Below are positions 11,346-22,997 of a DNA stretch of 64,000 nucleotides, piece by piece (position 1 is the stretch's first letter; each line of letters opens with the position of its first letter). Origin of the DNA: Nephrocerus scutellatus (lineage: Eukaryota > Arthropoda > Insecta > Diptera > Pipunculidae). The notes below the pieces were generated by a model. The model had not been told where the DNA came from. It made no database searches and worked only from the letters and a program-made list of their open reading frames with translations. A program made the position numbers and the translations under genes. The stretch is taken from assembly GCA_947095585.1 (NCBI GenBank), contig OX352764.1, positions 73,427,536 to 73,491,535 on the forward strand, in the 5' to 3' direction.

Positions 11346-11955
11346 CATACTAAACTGACTGTTCAATGATTATAATGTATTATCATATTTATCCATATTT
11401 TGGATGTATTGTCATATTTATCCAAAAAATTATCAGTTTAATACTTCAATCGACATATTTTTCCTAAAAAGTTATCAATATTGACACTTAACACTTTACA
11501 TGACACTTTTTCATCATGTAAAAATTGTATTTGCGAATTTATCACTTGGTTAACGATCAAAAGTACGAGCCGTTCCTTACACAGATATTCTACCACATAC
11601 AATTGCTCCTTAACCGACTCACCTGGACAGTTCAACAAGTCTTAATGCATTTAGTTTTGTATACTCGTACAATGTATTCAGATCTCAACCAGTTACGCAA
11701 AATAAACTGTATTGCTTGGAAACTCATCAGAATACAATTTTTAAAAATATTTCCACCACAAATACGAGTACATTAGCTTTCTACCCAATGTGCATCAGTA
11801 AGCTCACTGAACACTCTTAACTCAAAATAATCATTTTAAAAATATTTACACTATAAATTCATCCGCCATCTATCCAATGTTGATACTAATTTGGCTAAAT
11901 TTGGCTAATGAATTAACTTAAGACACAGAGCAGAAATTTAAAATTTCCTTATTTA
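11346..11955. other. No gene seen
   Basis: AT-rich sequence with small duplications such as TCATATTTATCCA (near 11390 and 11412) and TTTGGCTAAATTTGGCTAA. Not recognised. Confidence 0.4.
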
Positions 11956-11960
11956 GATAA

Positions 11961-12371
11961 ATGGTCTTATTCATTCCTTTCTTTATAGTTTTCCTTTCCT
12001 TGTGCTATGGCCTTAAATTACTTCTTCCTTTGCACTTCGATTTAAAGCACATGTTGCATGAAGTGTTTTACACTCGTTTGTTGGAAACTTTTCCAAAACA
12101 TCCTGATGGCAAACGATATAACGAAACCAAAACCAAGGTAATGTTTGTTGGAAATTCTGTTCGCCGAGAAACGCGATTTGTACGAAGTGTACATGAGATG
12201 CAATGGAAATTTTTGGTTTTATCCTTTCGAGAAAATCGTTAATATTCATACTACAGACTCGAACTGCCGAGGCGTCAATAAATTATGCCAGATGTTTTAA
12301 CCTAAGGTAAAAATGCTTTCTCTTACGATTTTCTTTTGCAGCCAATGTTGTTTCAAATTTGCTCCAATTAA
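11961..12371 (+). CDS. Candidate two-exon gene for a 69-residue membrane or secreted peptide
   Basis: Exon 1 (11961-12137) opens with MVLFIPFFIVFLSLCYGLKL, a hydrophobic stretch that could be a signal peptide or membrane anchor. It continues with a basic region and ends RYNETKTK at AAG|GTAATG, a good donor in phase 0. An acceptor with a strong pyrimidine tract (TTTTCTTTTGCAG, 12329-12341) follows 203 bases later, and exon 2 (12342-12371) adds PMLFQICSN and stops. I do not recognise the product. No TATA box or clear poly-A signal is seen. An upstream acceptor-like CTTATTTAG just before the ATG means this may be an internal exon of a longer gene. A chance ORF is a real possibility; one opposite-strand frame also overlaps it. 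Confidence 0.3.
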
Positions 12372-13230
12372 GAATAACGACGAAAAAACAATCTGATAAA
12401 ACGGTAAAAAACTGCGTTTAAAAGACAACAGTAAACAAAAAATATATAAATTTCTTACCGAATGTTTTTATTTTTTCGTTTGTATATACTTGTGTGTAAT
12501 TAGTCACATCTTAACCAAACGTATAACATATTATTTCATGCTGCTTAATATAGATACATTAATTATCTAGTATTAATTTTTGGAACGAATCAAAAAAGGT
12601 AACGTAGCATTGAAGAACGATTAAATATTCTATAGATATGATAAAAAAATCAACAGGACCAAATCAGACGAAAGTGAAACTTAACTAACCAACGTAGTGC
12701 ATAATTTCCTGCAGGAGATGAATGAAACACTTGGCAGCTTTAAAGACAAACATGCATTCTTTGGTATTCTTATCGATATAAGAATTCCTTTAATGTTTCT
12801 TCTCGCTCTTCGCATTTAAACACACAAGAATTGTCAGGGTGTCATGTCTTCGGACGAAGGATATCGTGTCTTCCGTTTGAATTATTGCTTTTAAGTGCAT
12901 TTGATTCTTCCGGGTTGCACACCTACAATGAAACAATGTAAAAATAGAAATATACTACACAATAGTCCCTGCTAAGGATGGATGAAAAAGACTGAACAAG
13001 AACTCGACAGACAACAGACTTGTTGACTGGTAAGTTTATATATTTTGTGTGACAAAGTGAATTAGAAACGATTTTTCATGCTTTTATCTTAAAACAAACA
13101 AAAAAGAATTAATTACGGACAACGAAACCAGACGGATTTTTGTAGTCATTCGATGAAACATGACTTTTGTACGATTACCAATCGACTTTCCGGGTTAAAT
13201 TACGAGAAAAAATTATCTGTAAGTGGTGTG
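12372..13230. other. No gene seen
   Basis: AT-rich, apparently unique sequence downstream of the candidate small gene; no recognisable repeat. Confidence 0.4.
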
Positions 13231-13234
13231 TGAG

Positions 13235-13945
13235 TTTTTTTTTATTTAGAGACTCATTGCCAAGGGAGGGCTCCATGAATGACTTGCGTCACGGCAAAAA
13301 GTTGGGCTAAGCCCTTTATTAATTGATTGATTGGTTGATTGAAATGAGTGTTTACGTTGCTGACAAAAGGACCTGGAACTAGAAAATGGGTTTCTAAAGC
13401 ACATCTACCGTAGTAAAATTTGTAGAAAACAGATAAAGCTCCTACATTTCGTCTGTGCTCCAAAGTATCAGGAGACGAAGTAATGGTTACATCGTTTATC
13501 AAACGGATAGCTCTATTCTGAATTCCATCAAGATAAACCAAATGCGATCTTGGAGCCCCACCCCATACAAATGAATTAAATTCTAAAATTGGTCATAAGA
13601 TTTATATAATCGTAATACTTCAGATGGAGTGAAGTAGAAGTTACAACCATTTATTAGTCCAAACATTGGTTAGCTCTTTTTGAAATTTCATAAATATGTT
13701 CCTTCCATTAAAGATCACTTGATACTCTTAAACCTAACAACTTAAGTGAATCTGATCTCGCAATAGGGGCACTATTAATAACATATATAATATTAATAAT
13801 AATGTTGAATTGAATTGAATTGAAAACAGACAAGACTTATGTGGGTTAAATTTTACTCTATTAGAAATGTCCCAATCGAGAATGACTTGAATATTCGACA
13901 GAATAGTCAAATTCATTAATTCACGTGAACCATTCAAGCGAGAAT
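13235..13945 (-). mobile_element. LINE-B copy 1: RT C-terminus and 3' end
   Basis: CR1/jockey-type LINE on the minus strand. From 13937: a segment ILDWDISNRVKFNPHK (RT), then after a gap LDGIQNRAIRLINDVTI, LEHRRNVGALSVFYKFYYGR, and the 3' end with AAGGGCTTAGCCCA, GCCGTGACGCAAG and CTTGGCAATGAGTCTCTAAA. The same 3' end recurs at 21385 and 24880. Frames are broken by several shifts. Confidence 0.75.

Positions 13946-13948
<3 letters not shown>

Positions 13949-13998
<50 letters not shown>
13949..13998. repeat. (AT)25 microsatellite
   Basis: Fifty uninterrupted bases of AT. Such runs are polymorphic and able to extrude cruciforms. It sits at the end of the LINE-B copy. Confidence 0.97.
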
Positions 13999-14000
<2 letters not shown>

Positions 14001-14309
14001 GGGTACAAAATATTATGCGCCACGATGGGTCTCAGAAATGTTCTTCGCGACTAGACTGCTTACTAAATTTTAGGTTCTAGTTCGCTTTTCCTGACTGAGG
14101 AGATACGGAAATGAGTAAATCTGCAGAAATTTTCATGATTACTATATAAAAGAAAAACATTATAATAAATAACGTGGGAAATGATGCAACCTTCATAAAC
14201 GCATAAATGCACAAAGCTCTCTCCGTTAACACAGAAATCCACTTGGTTCAGTCTAAACAGCAAATGGTGAACTGACAACCACGAGACAAGAAACTCTTGA
14301 GTGCTTAGT

Positions 14310-16205
14310 AAAAAGTCATTTTCCAATACTAATACTAAGCAATCAAGAAAAAACGAGGATCTTAACTCAGATCCTTATCTTTTCCCCGCCGAGTCCTACA
14401 GACGCTCTAATAGCATATTCACCACTGAAGGAGTTCGCTGGTCAGTAAATTCCTTCGAACCATACAAATCTCCAGGTCTAGACGGGATATACCCGATCCT
14501 TCTGAAGCGTGGCATAAACATAATAGAAACTACACTCTTAATACTCTACAAAGCTAGCTATATCCTAGCATACGTTCCAAGATGCTGGAGAGAAGTGCGA
14601 GTGATTTTCTTACCACAAGCAGTGAAGCAGGATACCAGGTCTTACACACCAATCAGCCTCACATCATTTTTACTTAAAGCCATGGAGAAAATATTAGGTC
14701 ACCACATGAGATCCAACATACTCCAAAAAATCTACAAAAACAGTACTCCATGAGTTGACATCTGAAATCGAAGATACACTTCGAATTAAAGAAATGTTAC
14801 CATGTGGGTTCATTGACATTCAAGACGCTTTTGACAACACTAACTTCGAAGCAATTCAAATACAACTCAGAGCTAGGGGAATAGACTCCTCTATCATAGG
14901 ATGGATCATGAACATGCTAAAAGATTGGAAAATTCGAGTACGATAGCAGAACGCATGAAATTTGCTCTCAAACTAGAAAACGAATGGTGTAGAGAGGTTG
15001 ACCTAAGTGTTAACCCAGACAAAAACGAAGAAAATAACACATTCATTCCCACATTAAGATTCCGGGCAAAACTCACCAAACAATGCCAGAAGTCAAATAC
15101 CTTGGAGTCATGTTCGACCAAAAACATACATGGAAATCTCATATTTTATCACCAACAAAGCTAATAAAGCTTACTTCACTTGCCAACACATGTTCAGCAA
15201 AACGTGGGGTATAAACCCGCAAATGACTCTATGGCTATTATACCAAAGCATTATCAGACCCAGGCTCTCATACGCAGCCCTGATATGGTGGCCAAAAACA
15301 GAGCAATCTACGACACGCTCAAAACGAAATTAAATTCAGAGAATAATCTGCCTAAGTACAACAGGTGCGATAGTGACTTGTCAAACGGCAGCTTTTGAAA
15401 AGCTCCTGTGACTTCCAACACTTCACTTATACATCAAAAGCGAGGCTGTAAAGAGAGTCACAACACTTAATATAACAAACCAAATTAAAGCTAATAAGCC
15501 AGGACATACAACCATCACTAACAAAATCAACATAGAAAGTGGTATTGTCTTTCGATCGGACTCAATGATAAAAACAACTAATTTCCAAAGGAACTTCTCA
15601 ATAAGAATACCAGAACGAAATCAAGTTGAAAATATCATAAACAACCTTCCCCTTCATGCATCTTTCTGGTACACAGACGGATCTAAAACAGAAACAGGGA
15701 CAGGTGCAGGAGTATTCGGACCTAGAATCACAATACGAACACCCCTACGAAAATCCCCAACCATCTTCGAGGCAGAAACAACAGCCATAGAAGCCTGAAC
15801 CATTGAATGCATCAAAAGAAGACTTAGAAGAACCGAGATCAACATGATCTCCGACAGCCAGGCAGCATTGGTAGCATTAAAAAGCCCAGTTTTCAACTCC
15901 AAAACAACGTGGATATGCTACTGCCACCTAAACAAACTGGCCAGAACCAACAAGATCACCCTAATGTTGTCTCTCGGCCATTCAAGCATCGAAGGGAACG
16001 AGGCGGCTAATCTCTGTGCAAGAGAAATTTTCACCGCCCCGAACCAAGTCTCAATCGCAATCGAAGCAGAATGGGATTCATCAAATGCAAATGCACTCAG
16101 ATCTCACGGCCCATTTAACGGCCACTTAATAAAAATAGGAAAATCGCAAATAGATCGCAGCCGCTTCTGCAAAGGAACAAAAGAAACGCCAGAACACATA
16201 ACATA
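14310..16205 (+). mobile_element. LINE-D copy 1: RT and RNase H, broken
   Basis: I/LOA-like non-LTR element. RT fingers at 14301-14750 (SPGLDGIYPILLKRG, YTPISLTSFLLKAMEKILG), then LTSEIEDTLRIKE and GFIDIQDAFDNTNFEAI (palm motif A), then a jump that deletes the YADD region (about 14940), then FALKLENEWCREVDLSVNP and the thumb in shifted frames. RNase H begins near 15665 with WYTDGSKTETGTGAG (first Asp), has FEAETTAIEA (Glu), a stop at 15796, ISDSQAAL (Asp) and GHSSIEGNEAAN (His/Asp). A terminal HLIKIGKSQIDRSRFC with GTKETPEHIT follows, where the related copy keeps a Cys-His cluster. About ten disablements. RNase H places it outside CR1/jockey and RTE. Confidence 0.85.
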
Positions 16206-16239
16206 GTAGTCAGAGTTTAAATAAAGGGACGATATAATA

Positions 16240-16640
16240 TTTTATAATAGTCACATGCCTCTTATTTTAATGGCTAGACAGTCGCATAGCAAATTCTTCC
16301 ACATTTGCAGTTGCAGCAGTTATTTGTACAAACGATAGTGTAGCTCTGTGTGACCCAATTTTAAAGAGTACACTTTCGCTTGTCATAAACGTGTAACATC
16401 TTCCATCCGATACTCTACGAACGTTTCTATGTAGCGTTATTCTTGTATTGGATTTCTTGGATTATTGCTATAAGCTATAAGTATAACTGTGTCGTCAGCA
16501 AATCCCATGACATTAATTTTGACAACGACTTATCAAACGTGCTTGGTAGAAGCAACCACAAACAGTGCAGGAAACACTTTTTGCCCTTGAGAGTGTTTCT
16601 ATTTCCTTCCTTAACTTCCTTCGCAACAACACCTTAATGA
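16240..16640 (-). mobile_element. Remnant of an I-like LINE RT
   Basis: The minus strand reads MGFADDTVILIAYSNNPRNP around 16445-16510, an RT YxDD-type active-site box followed by a hydrophobic strand. Upstream residues are in shifted frames. No other motif can be placed. It lies directly after LINE-D copy 1 in opposite orientation, so it is a separate insertion. Confidence 0.5.
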
Positions 16641-17934
16641 GATAATAAATCAAGTTTTGAGAATTATTCCAATCCACTTATAGAATCATTATAATCCGAA
16701 GCGCTACTATTATCTTCTCTCTTCTAGGAAGTTTTGCTGTAAAAGTATAACAAAGTCTATAACAAAGTCAATTTCATGGAAGGTCCACCAATTCTAGTAA
16801 AGAGTTATTTCCGTTTGGTACTTCTTCAAATTAAAAATTATAATCACAAAAAAGCGAGTATTTTCTGTTTGCGGCTTGAATAGAAATTAGAATCAATTGT
16901 TCATTCATTTATTCAAACAAAATAGGTAATATTTTCAAACAACAACTTTAAAGATGTAGTATAATGCAAAACTGTCAGTTACATATATCGATCAAATTAT
17001 AGTTGCATATACATAAAAACAAACCGATGCCGTGTGAGTTATTATGAATTGAATAATGATAATTACAGCTTTATCACACGTAATGACTGCAGTTATGTCG
17101 AAAAGTCTTAATAAACAAGCATCAGAGGAACGCCAACAAACTATTAATTATTTATGGTAATGGATTGTTAAACACATAAACGATTTGGAATTCACAGTAA
17201 TGAGAACGTCGTCTTTAATTTATTAAAGCCCTCCCACTAAATCACTTATGTATATTTGTTTTGCAACACACTGGTAGTCAAAGGCATCCAAACATTGAGA
17301 AAAAGATGCAATAATTTCTCAAGATAACTTAAGTTCTTGTTGAACAGAATTTTAATATTAAATTTAGTTTTCTTTACGAGCACCGAAGTCCTTTCCCGTC
17401 GGGGTTAAATTATTGGGTCGTTAGAAGAAATTCGGTGTTTGGGGTTTCTGTTTTCCTTTGTGAATTAAAATTACAAAATGCTAATTTTTCTGAATCTGAG
17501 TCATGAAGAGCTTCATGTATTATGTCTCCAATCAGTAAGGAGACTTTCTTCGTTCGTTTTATTTTATATCTTTTCCTTTTCTCATATGTGAACTACAAAA
17601 ACGTTGGCATATGTCAAATGAGTGGTGTGCCGTTGTATCTTGTATGTTCCCTCGAAATCCCCCAAAACCTCGATATTTTTGAACAACTGTGAACTGAGAA
17701 CCACAACTAATACACTTATTATTGGGATGTCAAATGAAAGGACTTGGTGTAAAATGAACCAGAAAATTATGCAACTTCCCCTTAAAAATAACTTTACAAG
17801 GCAAAATACGAAATTATTTGTTTATAAGATTTGGACAAATCTTATATATGTCTTAAATTCTTTCCGGTGGGATTGATTCAACGATGGCAGTCAGCCATCA
17901 GCAGAAGAGAGTGATTCATTAGAGTTGCACGTGG
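16641..17934. other. No gene seen
   Basis: AT-rich, with no recognised domain or repeat. The frame at 17622-17876 has no coding signal I can support. Confidence 0.4.
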
Positions 17935-19215
17935 CCGTAACTATCTCTGATTGGTGGAAGTGCCTTAAAACTTCCCGTGGTAGCCGCCGGTAGTTTTCCT
18001 CCAATACAGAAAAAGCTGAATGATCGGGTTGGTCCCTTCAAAGTAAGGTTGGCACGAGGCCAATAGCCTCGCCCGTAAAAAAACTACTACGGAACCCCAA
18101 ATAAGCCTCGATTTAAGAATTTTCTTATGGTACGTCCACTTACTGTATAGAGCTTGAGCTGCACGGTACCTAGCCGATACCCTATCCAAATGTAATTCTG
18201 ATATAATAGCAATCAAGGAGATACAGTGAACGGGAAATGCAAGACATCATGCTCGGTGTGGGAAATATAATCAGCAAAAGAATGAAACCCACCGTTATCG
18301 GCAGTATCAAGCAGTAAATGGACACCTATGCACCCTTCGCGTGCGGGACAGATTTAAAAACATAAGCCTCATAAACGTTGACGCACTTACAGAAAATTCC
18401 CCAGATGATGAAAAAGGAGAATTATTTGAATCAGTTGAACGGGAACTCCATGGCTGTCCTCAGTATGACGTAAAAATCATTCTGGGTGAAATGAATGCCA
18501 AAATAGGTAGGAAGCCAGTGTTCAGGCAGTACATTGACACCCATAGCTTACACGAGAACACTAATGACAATGGACAACGAGTCATAGAGATGGCAGCAAG
18601 CAATAATTTGGTCGTTGCGAGTACAAGGTTTGCGCGTAAAACTATCCCCAAAGCCACCTGGGTATCTCCTGATGGAGCCACTCGCAACCAGACAGACCAC
18701 GTGTTGATAGACTGCCGCCACAACCCGAACTTGATAACGGTACGAACGAACCGAGGTGCGACTCGGAATACTATATTGTTGGTATGTTCTCCGAACGCGG
18801 ATTGCATCATCACGAAAGACTGCATCCGTAAATCAGTTTCGAGCCAACACGTAAAGACCAGAAACTACTACGGTCAAGCGATAGCACTTGCGCTTAAAGC
18901 ATGGCAAGTAAGTCCGTGGGCTGAGATGTCGGGCGTAGAAGAGAAATGGACACGCCTTAAGAATACGTACTGCGGAGACCATCTTAGACAGTAATCGTAG
19001 AGATCGTAACGACTGGACGAATGTAAGCTAGCGACTGAACGTAAGAATGTAGCGTAACGAGCAATGAAACAATCTCATAGAATGCGGACATGCAAAGAAG
19101 AATATAAAGAGCTCAGAAGACATGAAAAATCAGTTCGCTGGAAAAAGAAAGCAGCCTCTGAAGAGAATCTCGTTTGTGAACTAGAAAGTACAGAGAGGGC
19201 GAATATACGCCAAAT
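17935..19215 (+). mobile_element. RTE copy: leader, endonuclease and linker
   Basis: Leader matches 9723-10060. The endonuclease frame opens in 18110-18230 with stops, then runs open for 217 codons at 18341-18994: FKNISLINVDALTEN, VKIILGEMNAKIG, HSLHENTNDNGQRVIEMAA, NNLVVASTRFARKTIPKATW, and NQTDHVLIDCRH. The catalytic D of the usual GDFNAKIG box reads E (GEMNAKIG), while the final D-H pair is intact. A Lys/Arg-rich linker (18990-19210; YKELRRHEKSVRWKKKAASE) follows and ends against a LINE-C fragment in the opposite direction. No RT follows, so the copy is 3'-truncated. Similar proteins are often annotated as craniofacial development protein 2-like, which are RTE-derived. Confidence 0.8.
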
Positions 19216-19520
19216 CTGCAGGAGTGAAGTTCATCTTGCACCGTTTTAGGAAACCTGAAACCTGAACATCTCTCAGCATTTTTGGCGATGGCAAATATGT
19301 GGTCGTTGCAACAAAGCTTGTTGTTGAAGCACATACAAAAATTGAGAGTTTTTCAGTTTCTTTGATACAAGTTCCATTCATGGAAAAAGGTTGGGGGTCT
19401 AAATTACGCTTGGACGACAGAAGAAAGCATTGGGTTTTAGAAGCGTTAAATTGAACTCTATTACGTGGTCCCCACCTTGTTATGCTGTCAAGGTCAAGTG
19501 AGTAGACTACCCTGGTCATT
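19216..19520 (-). mobile_element. LINE-C copy 1: RT fragment
   Basis: Minus strand: LDLDSITRWGPRNRVQFN, ASKTQCFLLSSKRNLDP, then in shifted frame FLKRCKMNFTPADLAYIRPL. The same order is seen in LINE-A (NLDSIIKWGENNRVEFN, FLARCKKYFTSSDLATI), so LINE-A and LINE-C are related subfamilies. The ACATATTTGCCATCGCCAAAAATGCTG segment recurs at 51160 and 55620. Confidence 0.75.
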
Positions 19521-21085
19521 CCACTTTTCCTTTTTGTGGGGAAAATTACCGGCGGCCACGACGAGGAGTTTTGATCGCACTTTCAGTAGTTGTTATAATC
19601 TGCTAGTCATCTAGTTACTCGTAATATAAATTTTATGGTTTACTTTTATAAAAATATTTGTAGTATATACAGGGGTAAAAATAGACCCCCTTCCGATACG
19701 ATTTTTCACGAAATTAACCAGGAATCACCCCTATAAGTATTTGCCACCTAAATGGGTACACCTTGTATATGCATATAAATATGAAGGTTCTTGTGTGGAC
19801 AAAACATAATCCAAAAAGTTTTGTGCCTCACATACCATCAGATCTGTTTGAAACTTCCCACTCAACCAACCACCACTTATTTTTTCCTGGGCATGACTCT
19901 ACCCTGGAACCACTGAAAGCTTACTTCAGGTTAGTACTTATTTTTGAAACTCTGTTTTATTGCCCTTTATTGCTACATGGCTCTCCTAATTTGAACATTT
20001 TCATCGACAAACTAGCTTCACCTTGTCCGATCAATTTGTTTTTTAAGTTTTTAATCGCCACAACTTAATCTGTCCTCCATTCTTCTATTTTAAACATCAG
20101 TCTGAGTCTTTCTTTTGTTTCCCATCTTAAGCACTCCGCTAAATAAGCGTACTGAAATGTTGAGATTTAAGCGTTTCCTATCCTGTGTGTATTGGAGTAG
20201 AAGAGCCCATGCCCAGTAAGAAAATATCTCTAACAGCTTTTAAACTATTTCGTAGCAAGGCTACTTTTCTAGCTTCATACTTCATAATTTGTTGTTTGAC
20301 CAAAGTTTGGGAAAGGCAATGTATGGGTTTTACTTTATTTTCCTATTAACTCGATATTTTTTATAGGTGCCGAGTTTCCAATTTCTTTCGTAAGCTCTAA
20401 TACTAATACCTCTGCTGAATAGAGTATAAATTTATTCTGTTTCTAACACTTTACTAAAATATTTGCCTATACAATTAGCTGTGGCCTATTTGGTGTAAAC
20501 CGAAACAAGTACACATAAGCGTAAGCAAACGATGGTCGTCCCAACATTAGCATTTCATCTTGCCGAATACCCCAAATAAACAAAGTATTAGAGCAAACAG
20601 GACTTGGCTGTGTAGACACATTCAAATACATTTTATTTTCTCTTCTTTTGAAAAAAAAAAAAACCGTAAAATCAACAAACATACCAAATGGAAAACCAAA
20701 TGAAGTAATTCCTCCCATACGCATTCGTAAGTTAAGTGTTGAATGAATACTTTTACAAATGCTACAAGAACGGAAAAAGTTCTAGTGCACACTGACGGGC
20801 AGGTATTGGAAGGCATGTTAGATATTTGATTAAAGTAAATATTTATGTGTTTACGTAGGTGAAATGGGTTGCTTTAGCCTTTTTTGTACAGCGTGGAGAG
20901 AATTCTACAAACATCATTTCAAATACTTTTACACCAAAACGTTAAATCATAAATTTAAGTTTAATTAACAATCTTTTCAGCATAGACATCATAGACAGAT
21001 TGCGAAATAATATTATTACTCTGTCAAATGTCCTTAGATCTAAAATAAGATTATTCAAATTTTAACTTTTATTTAACTTGACTTT
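19521..21085. other. No gene supported
   Basis: Mixed sequence without a recognised element. The 101-codon frame at 19763-20068 has no known domain and the minus-strand frames at 20467-20816 overlap one another. A 12-base A run lies at about 20650. Confidence 0.4.
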
Positions 21086-21089
21086 ACCC

Positions 21090-21370
21090 CTTTTTGTCTG
21101 TAGTTTCGACTATTTTGAGGTCATTTATTACCACCTTAACACGACCTAGAAAGCTAAAATTTTGTGAGTGTGAAGCGTGGGCCGTGTGATGGGTGGAAAT
21201 GCCGCCATTTTCTTGTTTTTTGAGGTGGATTTTAACCACCTTTTGCAGGACTTAGAGGTTTGAAATTTTGTGAGCTGCTCAATTTCATGAGCCAATAATG
21301 CGTGGAATAAAGAAAATACTTTGACATAGGCCCGACCTCAAAAACAGATATTTTTGCAATTATTATATTT
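21090..21370 (+). repeat. F element, about two diverged units
   Basis: Repeats of GAGGT-ATTTTTAACCACCTT-ACACGACCTAG-GAAATTTTGTGAG as in the array at 35627-36310, followed by the same end phrase (AAAGAAAATACTTTGACATA, CGACCTCAAAAACAGATATTTTTGC). Confidence 0.7.
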
Positions 21371-21379
21371 TTTTCTATA

Positions 21380-22430
21380 TAAACTTATTGTCAAGAGAGA
21401 ACTCACTGTACCACTTGCGCCACGGCAACAAGGTGGGCTATACCCTTTATTTAAATTAAAATAAAAAAATCATATATTACATTCCTCAGGTTTGTAGCCG
21501 GGTTCAATTAATTTTCTCAAAATTCTCCCTGATTCATTGAAAAAGCAGTGGGGAAAAACGAACACGAAACTAAAACGGCGCGAGTCCAAATGCTTTAATC
21601 AATAGAATAGGATCAGGGAAAACTAAAAAAAACCCTGACAAAGAAAATATAAAATAAAATACAAAGCTTAATTCAGCCTTCAAAAAAATCATTGATCCTC
21701 TATTGAACACTTCGGTCCTTCAGAAACTTGTTGACGTCTATTTTGAAGGCCTGTAAATAAAACGTTTCAGGAACCATGGAGTCGACTAATTGATTCCACA
21801 TCGATGTCACTCTCGGATAAAAGTAAGACTTGCAAAGTTTGGGTTCTACATGAAAAAGGTTTTAAGACAAATCTATGTAGAAAACAGTTAAAGATCCTAC
21901 ATTTCGTCTATGCTCCAAAGAATTAAAAGATGAAATAATCGTTTATCATGCGAACAACTCTCTTTTAAATTATATCAAGATAATGAAAATGAAATTTTGG
22001 AGCCCTACCCTACGACTTAAAAGATATAATCTTTAGACATTAGAGGGGTGAAGTAGACTAACAACGTTTTATAAAATCTAAGCATTGGCATTGAAATTTC
22101 ATAAACATGTTCCTTTCAAGGAAGTTCACTTGAAACTTTTAAACCCAACATTTTAAGTGAATCAGATTTCGCAACATTAATTACTGGCTTCTTAGAAAAA
22201 AGACAAGTCTGGAATTTATTTGGGTTAAATTCCACCCTATTAGATTTGCCCCAATCAAGAATGACTTGAATGTACGACAGAATAGCCATATTCATTAAAC
22301 GTCCCGGAGCAATCAAGCAAGAATTGAATTCTTTTTGACTAACAAACTCAATGGAAGCCGATAGCGTTGTATCATCAGCAAATGAATAGATATCACAGGT
22401 TGTAGAAGGTCATAAATATACATATACGTA
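21380..22430 (-). mobile_element. LINE-B copy 2: RT palm to 3' end
   Basis: Minus strand from about 22400: YSFADDTTLSASIEFV (RT active-site box intact), APGRLMNMAILSYIQVILDW, KSNRVEFNPNKFQTCLFSKK, then thumb sequence with LEHRRNVG-like residues in shifted frames, then a 3' untranslated region, and the 3' end with GGCAAGCCC-type and GCCGTGGCGCAAGTGGTACA phrases. The 3' region matches LINE-B copy 3 over about 350 bases. 5'-truncated, frameshifted. Confidence 0.75.
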
Positions 22431-22481
22431 GGATCTGACAAAATAATAATACTAATAATAAAATAGTTATCGAACTACGTT

Positions 22482-22553
22482 GAACTACTTACCATTGACG
22501 AATTACCTACCATTGACGAACTACTTACCATCGACGAACTACTTACCGCCGCT
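22482..22553 (+). repeat. 18-bp minisatellite, four units
   Basis: Four contiguous 18-bp units beginning GAACTACTTACCATTGAC at 22482, 22500, 22518 and 22536, with a few substitutions. The period is six codons and one frame reads E-L-L/P-T-I-D repeats until TAG, but a stop lies just upstream, so a gene is not supported. Confidence 0.85.
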
Positions 22554-22599
22554 CAGAATTAGTTGTTATAGCTTTGTCACTTTTATCCTGTGTAAAAAA

Positions 22600-22889
22600 C
22601 ATATAAGCTTTTGAAAAAAAATTGTACCGATTGATATATTCAGTCAGTGTGTTGGCGTCGATATACCAGCAGCTTGGATGTTAGGGTTAAGTTTCTGGAT
22701 TTGAAGAGTCTTGACAGACTATTGTAGTCTTTGTTGGCTTTAAGCAACCATGTGCTTATTTCTACAGTTACAGTTACAGCTACAGTTCACCCGATATCGT
22801 TAAAGGATTGCACTTCTTCAAATTCTCGCTCCACTATTTTAATTGCGAGAACAATGTTGGATCTTCTAGTCGCAGACGTGGCCACCATA
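22600..22889 (-). mobile_element. RTE RT element, 3' part before the mariner
   Basis: Aligns with 58470-58700: CAGCTTGGATGTTAGGGTTA, TTTGAAGAGTCTTGACA, GGCTTTAAGCAACCATGTGC, CTTCTAGTCGCAGACGTGG. These encode, on the minus strand, the RT thumb (SRKLTITSNLLIYKT-like). It ends at the TA used by the mariner and resumes at 24197. Confidence 0.75.
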
Positions 22890-22891
22890 TA

Positions 22892-22916
22892 ACGGGTGTT
22901 TTTTTAAGAGGTTGCC
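22892..22916 (+). repeat. Mariner left terminal inverted repeat
   Basis: Starts ACGGGTGTTTTTTTAAGAGG and pairs with the reverse complement of 24170-24194 with a few mismatches. Confidence 0.9.
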
Positions 22917-22997
22917 GATTTTTTTTTTGAATAAAACACATATAAAATTATGAAATGACCAATATTTTTTTTTATTTGGTAGATAATTTTTTGGCAT

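Noticed and set aside
18460..18825. 121-codon minus-strand frame
   Set aside because: Shadow of the RTE endonuclease on the plus strand.
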